A stretch of DNA of 64,000 nucleotides from Nocardioides mesophilus (lineage in GTDB: Bacteria > Actinomycetota > Actinomycetes > Propionibacteriales > Nocardioidaceae). The notes beneath the pieces are model-generated. The model was not told the DNA's origin, made no database searches, and saw only the letters and a list, made by a program, of their open reading frames with translations. A program made the position numbers and the translations under genes. Shown in pieces: positions 59,822-64,000 of this stretch. Location: positions 2,136,501 to 2,200,500 of the forward strand of contig NZ_CP060713.1 of NCBI RefSeq assembly GCF_014395785.1, read 5' to 3'. Numbering within the stretch: position 1 is the stretch's first letter; each line of letters opens with the position of its first letter.

Positions 59822-60633
59822 GCATCGAGGAGCTGGCGCGTCGCGCCGCCGCGGACACCGCGGAGGCCGTGGCGCTCGAGGCGGACGTGGACGCCGCGCT
59901 GGTGTCCTTCCACGCCCGCCGGCGGCGCCACGCCTCGGCCCGGGTGCTCGGCGTCCTGGTGGCGCTCGCCGCCGCGGCCGCGGTCGCTTTCTTGCTCATC
60001 GCCCCGCCGACCCCGTCAAGCACACCGCCATCCGTGACCCGGGGCGGCTGGTGCGGCTCGGACCCCGCGGTGCGGTGCCTGCCGGGCTCCGTCGTCGAGG
60101 TCGACGCCGCGACGCCGTACAGCTTCGAGGTCCCGCCCTCCTTCTGGCCGTCCCTGATGGTCGTCAAGGACGGGAGCACCGTCGAGGCCTACCAACGGCA
60201 GTCCGGCGTCAAGGCCGGTGTCACCGTCCTCCAGGACGTCCGGCCGGTCGGGGCCGGTGACCGGCTCGCCGGGGCCGAGGAGATGGCCACCTGGGTGGCG
60301 AGCAGGCGCTTCCTCGACACGTCCGCGGCCAAGCCCGTGGTCGTGGGCGGGCTGCTCGGCTGGCAGGTGGACGTGGCGTTGCGACCGTGGCGGGCGGGCG
60401 CTCCGCACCCCTCGTGCAACGTGGTGCAGGGCTCGTGCCGTCCGCTGCTCGAGCAGGACGCCGGCGCGACAGCGTGGCAGACCGGGCCGTGGCAGGGCAT
60501 GGTGAGCCGCTACACCTTCCTCGACTCGGACGCCGGGCCGGTGGTGATCTGGTCCTGGGCGTTCCGCGGCGACTGGAAGGCGCTCGCCGTCAACGACGAG
60601 CTGGTCGCAAGCGTGGAGCTCGGAGCTGGGTGA
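59818..60633 (+). CDS. membrane protein of unknown function, partner of the ECF sigma factor
   Basis: This 271-residue protein has a cytoplasmic head (about 1-40), one transmembrane helix (VLGVLVALAAAAAVAFLLIA) and an external domain. Its head is acidic (AEAVALEADVDAALVSFHAR) and could bind the sigma factor. Cysteines at about 79, 86, 201 and 208 could form external disulfides. No named domain is recognised. Position and topology suggest an anti-sigma-like regulator. Confidence 0.75.
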   Translation: MSIEELARRAAADTAEAVALEADVDAALVSFHARRRRHASARVLGVLVALAAAAAVAFLLIAPPTPSSTPPSVTRGGWCGSDPAVRCLPGSVVEVDAATPYSFEVPPSFWPSLMVVKDGSTVEAYQRQSGVKAGVTVLQDVRPVGAGDRLAGAEEMATWVASRRFLDTSAAKPVVVGGLLGWQVDVALRPWRAGAPHPSCNVVQGSCRPLLEQDAGATAWQTGPWQGMVSRYTFLDSDAGPVVIWSWAFRGDWKALAVNDELVASVELGAG

Positions 60634-60661
60634 GCGGGAGTCAGATCCGGGTGCCTGCCGG

Positions 60662-61594
60662 TCAGCGGGGGTGGACGGGCTCGGCGATCTCCTGGATCCG
60701 CTTGGTGGCCAGCTCGATCATCAGCTGCGCGGCGGGGGAGAGGCTGGCGTCGGCCCGGTGCACGATCGCCAGGACGTCGTATTGGCGCGGGCGCAGCGAG
60801 ACCCAGCCGGCCTGCGGCGCCAGCCGGGGCAGCAGCTGCTCGGCGGCGCCGCGCGGCACCACCGAGTCCGCGAGGCCCATGCCGACCAGCTCGACGGCGG
60901 TCTCCACGTCCTCGACCTCGATCCGGGTCTGTGGGTTCCGGCCGGTCTCGTGGAGCATCTGTCGCAGCACGATCCGGGTGGAGTCGTCGGCGCGCCAGGT
61001 GGTCTCCGGCATCACCAGCGACGCCTGGGACAGCCGGTGCGCGGTGACCGGGCTCCTCAGCTTCTCCGGGTCGCTGCTGATGTAGACCAGCTCGTCGCGC
61101 GCGACCGGGGTGACCGCCATGCCCTCGCTGCTGACGGTGGGCACGGCGATCATCGCGGCCTCGATCCGGCCGCGGCGCAGGGACTCCTGGACGTCGCTGG
61201 AGTTCTGGCCGATCAGCTCCACCCGGACGCCCGGGTGCCGGGCCAGCACGTCGGCCACCAGGCCGGCTCCGGCGTATAGCCGGGCGGTGCCGAACATGCC
61301 GAAGCGAATCGTCCCGGTCTCGAGTGCCGTCACCTCCTGGGCGACGCGGCGGGCCTCCTCCGCGGCGGCGATGGCGCGCTCGGCGTAGGGCCGCATCGTC
61401 TCCGCGGTCGGGGTCGGCACCACCCCGCGCCCGACCCGGATGAACAGCGGGGTGCCGAGCGAGCGCTCGAGGGTGCGGATCTGCTCCGAGACCGATGGCT
61501 GGGCGTAGCCGAGCTGCTCGGCAGCGGCGGTCAGGGACCCCTGCTCGTAGGCGGCCAGGAAGCAGCGGAGCTGATGCAACGACAACATAGGCAT
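60662..61594 (-). CDS. LysR-family transcriptional regulator
   Basis: This 310-residue regulator has an N-terminal winged helix (LHQLRCFLAAYEQGSLTAAA, then YAQPSVSEQIRTLERSLGTP) and a periplasmic-binding-protein-like effector domain beginning TIRFGMFGTARLYAGAGLVA. The effector is unknown. It is divergent from the zinc-ribbon gene with 96 nt between starts and convergent with the sigma-factor partner. The intergenic region holds a TAGG...CTA-like imperfect dyad, but no clear T-N11-A site was assigned. Confidence 0.9.
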   Translation of the reverse strand: MPMLSLHQLRCFLAAYEQGSLTAAAEQLGYAQPSVSEQIRTLERSLGTPLFIRVGRGVVPTPTAETMRPYAERAIAAAEEARRVAQEVTALETGTIRFGMFGTARLYAGAGLVADVLARHPGVRVELIGQNSSDVQESLRRGRIEAAMIAVPTVSSEGMAVTPVARDELVYISSDPEKLRSPVTAHRLSQASLVMPETTWRADDSTRIVLRQMLHETGRNPQTRIEVEDVETAVELVGMGLADSVVPRGAAEQLLPRLAPQAGWVSLRPRQYDVLAIVHRADASLSPAAQLMIELATKRIQEIAEPVHPR

Positions 61595-61690
61595 TCCCTT
61601 GAAGATGTCTAGGAAACCGAGGCTACCCCTATGGCTGCCGACCCGTCATCCTGAACTTGCACACATCCATGTCCTTCGAGGGAGGTCGCC

Positions 61691-61873
61691 ATGTTCGATC
61701 ACATCTGCCCCGCCTGCAACAAGCGCCAGCTCATCTTCCCGAGCCAGGTGACCTCGGTCGTCAACAGCGACCAGGGCATCGAGGTCTCCTACACCTGCTG
61801 GTGCGGCTCCTCCCAGACCTGGGTCACCGGCCGCGCCGTGACCGAGAAGGCCCAGGTGGCTGCGGCGGCCTGA
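61691..61873 (+). CDS. small zinc-ribbon-like protein
   Basis: This 60-residue protein has two cysteine pairs, CPAC (6-9) near the start and CWC (36-38) in SYTCWCGSSQTWVTG, so it can form a treble-clef or zinc-ribbon knuckle. The C-terminus is alanine-rich. GGGAGG lies 6 nt before the ATG. No named family is assigned. It is divergent from the LysR gene and could be its target. Confidence 0.7.
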   Translation: MFDHICPACNKRQLIFPSQVTSVVNSDQGIEVSYTCWCGSSQTWVTGRAVTEKAQVAAAA

Positions 61874-61913
61874 GCCGTTTCGCGCCGTCGGCCGGTTGTC
61901 CGTATACTTCGAC

Positions 61914-61956
61914 GCGCTGCCCGGGGCCGACGTACTGCCGGCGTGCCGGGCAGCGC
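61914..61956 (+). other. 11-bp inverted repeat in the tRNA-Thr leader
   Basis: GCGCTGCCCGG (61914-61924) pairs perfectly with CCGGGCAGCGC (61946-61956) around a 21-nt loop. The 3' arm ends at the base before the tRNA 5' end, so the stem stacks directly on the RNase P cleavage site. A TATACT at 61903-61908 could be the -10 of the tRNA promoter. Confidence 0.7.
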
Positions 61957-62029
61957 GCCGCCTTAGCTCAGTCGGTAGAGCGTCTCACTCGTAATGAGAA
62001 GGTCGTCGGTTCGATTCCGACAGGCGGCT
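61957..62029 (+). tRNA. tRNA-Thr (anticodon CGT)
   Basis: A complete cloverleaf is present: acceptor GCCGCCT/AGGCGGC with discriminator T, a D-arm with AGTCGGTAG, anticodon stem TCTCA/TGAGA with loop CTCGTAA (anticodon CGT), and T-arm GTCGG-TTCGATT-CCGAC. The 3' CCA is not encoded. The 3' end adjoins an integrase pseudogene, so it is the likely attachment site of the integrated element. Confidence 0.95.
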
Positions 62030-62099
62030 CCGGTGAAAGCCCAGGTCAGCGGCCCCTTTTCGGCTGGTGGCCTTGGTGTTTCCAAGCCGGGGGGCCCTG

Positions 62100-62123
62100 G
62101 GTAAGCCAATCGGTAAGCCAATG
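62100..62123 (+). repeat. two 12-bp direct repeats next to the integrase 3' end
   Basis: GGTAAGCCAAT occurs at 62100-62110 and 62112-62122, each followed by one further base (C or G), a period of 12 nt. It ends four bases before the integrase stop. Such repeats near int and att are often arm-type integrase or excisionase sites. The rest of 62030-62099 includes a CTTGG-TGTTT-CCAAG hairpin (62072-62086) and probably the att junction. Confidence 0.55.
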
Positions 62124-62126
62124 CTG

Positions 62127-63264
62127 TCACTGTTCGCTCCATAGGGCCGCCTCCATTCGGTCGGTCGCCACCCGATTCAGCTCGGGGTCGACGTGGGTGT
62201 AGGTGTTCAAGGTGACGCCGATCTGCGAGTGACCGAGAATCTCCATCACGACGCGGGCGGGTACGCCCTGGGCGAGCAGCAGGCTGGCCGCGTGTGCCGG
62301 AGGTCGTGGACGCGGATCCGGCGCAGCCCCGCTCTCTTTGTCAGACTCTGGAACGATCGGTAATCGTTGCGAGGGTGGACGGGAGTGCCCAAGCTGGTGG
62401 TGAACACGAGGTCACTCTCTTGCCACAAGTCGCCAGCTGCCTCGCGCTCCTGGTGCTGGACGTTGCGACGGCGGACCAGAGAAGCGGCCAATGACGGTGG
62501 CATGGGGATCACGCGGTTGGAACGGTCCGTCTTTGTTCGGACCAGCGCGAGAGTCCCATCCGGTTGGCGCTGCAGGGCGCGTTCGACGAAGAGGAGTGAG
62601 TTCTCGAGATCCACGTGCTGCCATCCGAGGCCGAGGACCTCGCCTTGTCGCAGTCCTAGGGAGAGGGCGATCAACCAACGAGCCTCAAGCCGGTCGCGGC
62701 TGGCCGCCTCCAGGAAGCTCCGCGCCTCCGCGACGGTGTAGGGCTTGACCGTCGCTCGGGTCAACGGTGGCGGATCGACCAGCAGGGCCGGATTGGTCGT
62801 GATCAAACCCCACCGCACGGCCACGGTGAGGGCGCGTCGAAGGACGGCATGGATACGACGGACGCTCGCGGGCGCGAGGGTCTTCCCCATCTCGCGGTAG
62901 AACGCCGTTACGTGCTGGGGTCGTCCAGGCGGTACTTGCCGAGCCAGGGGTTGATGTGGAGCTTCGCGAACTGCTCGTAGCTGTGCAACGTGGACGGACG
63001 GACTCGATCAGCGGCCACCTCGCGGAGGTACGTTGCCATCCACTCCTGCACCGTCGGCGAACGGTCGGGGCTGAGTTGTCCAGCCTCAGCAGCGGCGAGC
63101 AGCCGGCGTACCTCGCGCCCCACCTCAGCCTTGGTTCGACGGGTCACCTGTTTGCGCCGGCGGGTGCCTCCATGCCAGCCGAGGTCGACCGCGCCTCGCC
63201 ATCGCCCGTCTGACAACTGATAGATAGAGCCTTCTCCCTTGGCGCGTCGCTGCCGATCAGCCAT
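62127..63264 (-). pseudogene. int: tyrosine-type integrase, broken by two frameshifts
   Basis: Three reading segments together give a ~375-residue phage/ICE integrase. The first (63264-62908) has the N-terminal SAM-like core-binding domain and ends at TAA soon after GKYRLDD. The second (beginning before 62890) holds the catalytic LSLGLRQGEVLGLGW arginine and HDLRHT. The third, in another frame, continues AASLLLAQGVPARVVMEILG and carries the tyrosine in NTYTHVDPELN before TGA at 62127. The first break (near 62920) lacks 1 or 4 nt, and the second (near 62292) lacks one base after the RHT codons. All catalytic residues are present if both are restored. Confidence 0.85.
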
Positions 63265-63574
63265 GTGACCATCCCGGCTCGTCCGGAAGCAGAGGATCCG
63301 GCACTGTTATCCAACTGAGGTCGTCCAGGTGCTGCTGGCAGACGGGGATCCGATCGCCGTCGGTGTCGGGGGCAATGGAGATGGCGTCGAGCCAGCAGCC
63401 GGGACGACAGCACCGCGGAAGCTCAATCAGCTGGACCATCCGGATGCGCCCCTCACTGGCGATGAGGGCTTCTCGCCAGTGGTCTACGCAACTCCTCCGA
63501 TGCAAGCCCTTCGCGTCGCGGATAGTGACGCGCTGAATCATCGTGCAGTCGGGGCGTTCACAGACCTGAATCAT
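63257..63574 (-). CDS. small protein with two CX4C...CX2H zinc knuckles
   Basis: This 105-residue protein sits between the excisionase and integrase genes. Two similar modules are seen: CERPDC (5-10) with CVDHW, and CCRPGCW with VCQQH. Each resembles a C-X4-C/C-X2-H zinc-binding unit. It overlaps the xis gene by four bases (ATGA) and the integrase start by eight, so it is co-transcribed with both. It is not recognised as a known family. A DNA-binding accessory factor of the element is a guess. Confidence 0.65.
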   Translation of the reverse strand: MIQVCERPDCTMIQRVTIRDAKGLHRRSCVDHWREALIASEGRIRMVQLIELPRCCRPGCWLDAISIAPDTDGDRIPVCQQHLDDLSWITVPDPLLPDEPGWSHG

Positions 63575-63756
63575 GACGCCACTAGATTCGCTCTGAGGCT
63601 CTCGACGTAGGCCGTCACGGCGGCCCGGGGGACCCGGCGGCAAGCGCCGATCTGGACCGATTCGAGCGCGCCGGCGCGCATCAGCTCGTAGACCTTCGAG
63701 CGCCCGACGTTCAGGCACTCGGCCACTTCCTCTGGCTTCAACAACATCGACTCCAC
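63571..63756 (-). CDS. xis: excisionase-like helix-turn-helix protein
   Basis: This 61-residue protein has the HTH_17/MerR-like fold of actinobacterial ICE excisionases: LLKPEEVAECLNVGRSKVYE followed by LMRAGALESVQIGACRRVPR and AVTAYVESL. It binds DNA to direct excision. The start is ATG 63756, or ATG 63747. It is the first gene of the xis - small protein - int operon. Confidence 0.83.
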   Translation of the reverse strand: MESMLLKPEEVAECLNVGRSKVYELMRAGALESVQIGACRRVPRAAVTAYVESLRANLVAS

Positions 63757-64000
63757 TGTTTCCTCCGTTGCGAGTGCGGCTTAGCTGTCCGTGGGCGTTT
63801 TCGCTTGTCCACCCAACATCGGACCAGGCCGTGCGCTCGCTCGGCAGAGGGCTGGGGTTGCCGAGGGTTGCCGCAACGGTCGGAAGTTGTTCGCTGCACT
63901 GGCGGCGGAGTGACGCACCTATCACGCCAGGGTGCCGGCCAGCACCCGCTGAATGAGCGACGTCGCGGGTCTGGCGCAAGTGCGTGCGACGTGAACGGAG
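63757..64000. other. element interior without a confident gene
   Basis: The 244 nt to the window edge show no reliable coding frame. They hold two GGTTGCCG copies (63856-63863 and 63867-63874) and the 11-bp palindrome GTTGC-C-GCAAC (63867-63877). These could be operator sites for the xis operon promoter. The element continues beyond the window. Confidence 0.4.

Noticed and set aside
63575-63979. Upstream extension of the zinc-knuckle protein frame
   Set aside because: The extension overlaps the whole excisionase gene in another frame and is low-complexity; ATG 63574 overlaps the xis stop as expected for coupling.

Overview
The window is about 70 percent GC, densely packed, uses many GTG starts and ATGA/TGATG overlaps, and carries WhiB, BldG, Ssd/Tad and Ms1/6C RNA genes. 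This points to a high-GC actinobacterium, most likely of the Nocardioides/Nocardioidaceae type (inference; no 16S here). Much of it follows, from memory, the gene order of Mycobacterium tuberculosis Rv3683 back to Rv3644c and of the Streptomyces coelicolor SCO3540-SCO3580 region.

Layout. 1-6.4 kb: end of an unknown gene, a PAS-GGDEF-GGDEF protein, tRNA-Pro(CGG), a metallophosphoesterase, a YqeY protein, a PonA2-type penicillin-binding protein and a WhiB4-type regulator. 6.4-8.6 kb: two ArsA/GET3-like ATPases. 8.7-14.1 kb: an accessory segment that interrupts the conserved order. It holds a 3-oxoacid CoA-transferase pair, an AbiEi/DUF559 nuclease-like gene enclosed by ~88-bp inverted repeats, a one-component (StyA2B-type) styrene monooxygenase fusion and an esterase. 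14.1-21.9 kb: the conserved order resumes with DUF4177, RidA, NUDIX, MBL hydrolase, Crp, endonuclease III, a thioredoxin-like lipoprotein, CoA-pyrophosphatase-type NUDIX, MarP, an EphE-like hydrolase and a holin-like membrane protein. 22-32.3 kb: NhaA, acetyl-CoA synthetase, an acetate permease/DUF485 pair with an upstream Crp-type site, and a methyltransferase / LytS kinase / LytTR regulator / small membrane protein / second sodium:solute symporter operon. 32.4-35 kb: an RHH-like protein, a degenerate Fic protein, a probable Ms1-type RNA, a HAD phosphatase and a 6C RNA. 35.2-40.6 kb: Ssd/CpaE and a compact Tad pilus locus. 40.6-56.8 kb: MrfA-like helicase, BldG and its partner, H+-pyrophosphatase, methyltransferase, TopA, MFS-Tmk fusion, DNA polymerase III delta', TAP-like lipoprotein hydrolase and an agmatinase-family enzyme. 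56.9-61.9 kb: MFS pump with a divergent HxlR-peroxiredoxin fusion, an ECF sigma factor with a membrane partner, a LysR regulator and a zinc-ribbon protein. 61.9-64 kb: tRNA-Thr(CGT) and the left end of an integrated element with a doubly frameshifted tyrosine integrase, a small zinc-knuckle protein and an excisionase.

Functional links. Acetate uptake and activation (ActP/DUF485, Acs), possibly under Crp, sit close together, and the LytS/LytTR pair probably controls the second symporter. PonA2, WhiB4, MarP and Crp are cell-wall and redox/acid stress genes in mycobacteria. The strongest candidates for something undescribed are the inverted-repeat-bounded DUF559 unit (10222-11479) and the HxlR-peroxiredoxin fusion whose apparent operator overlaps the start codon of the neighbouring pump (58140-59074).
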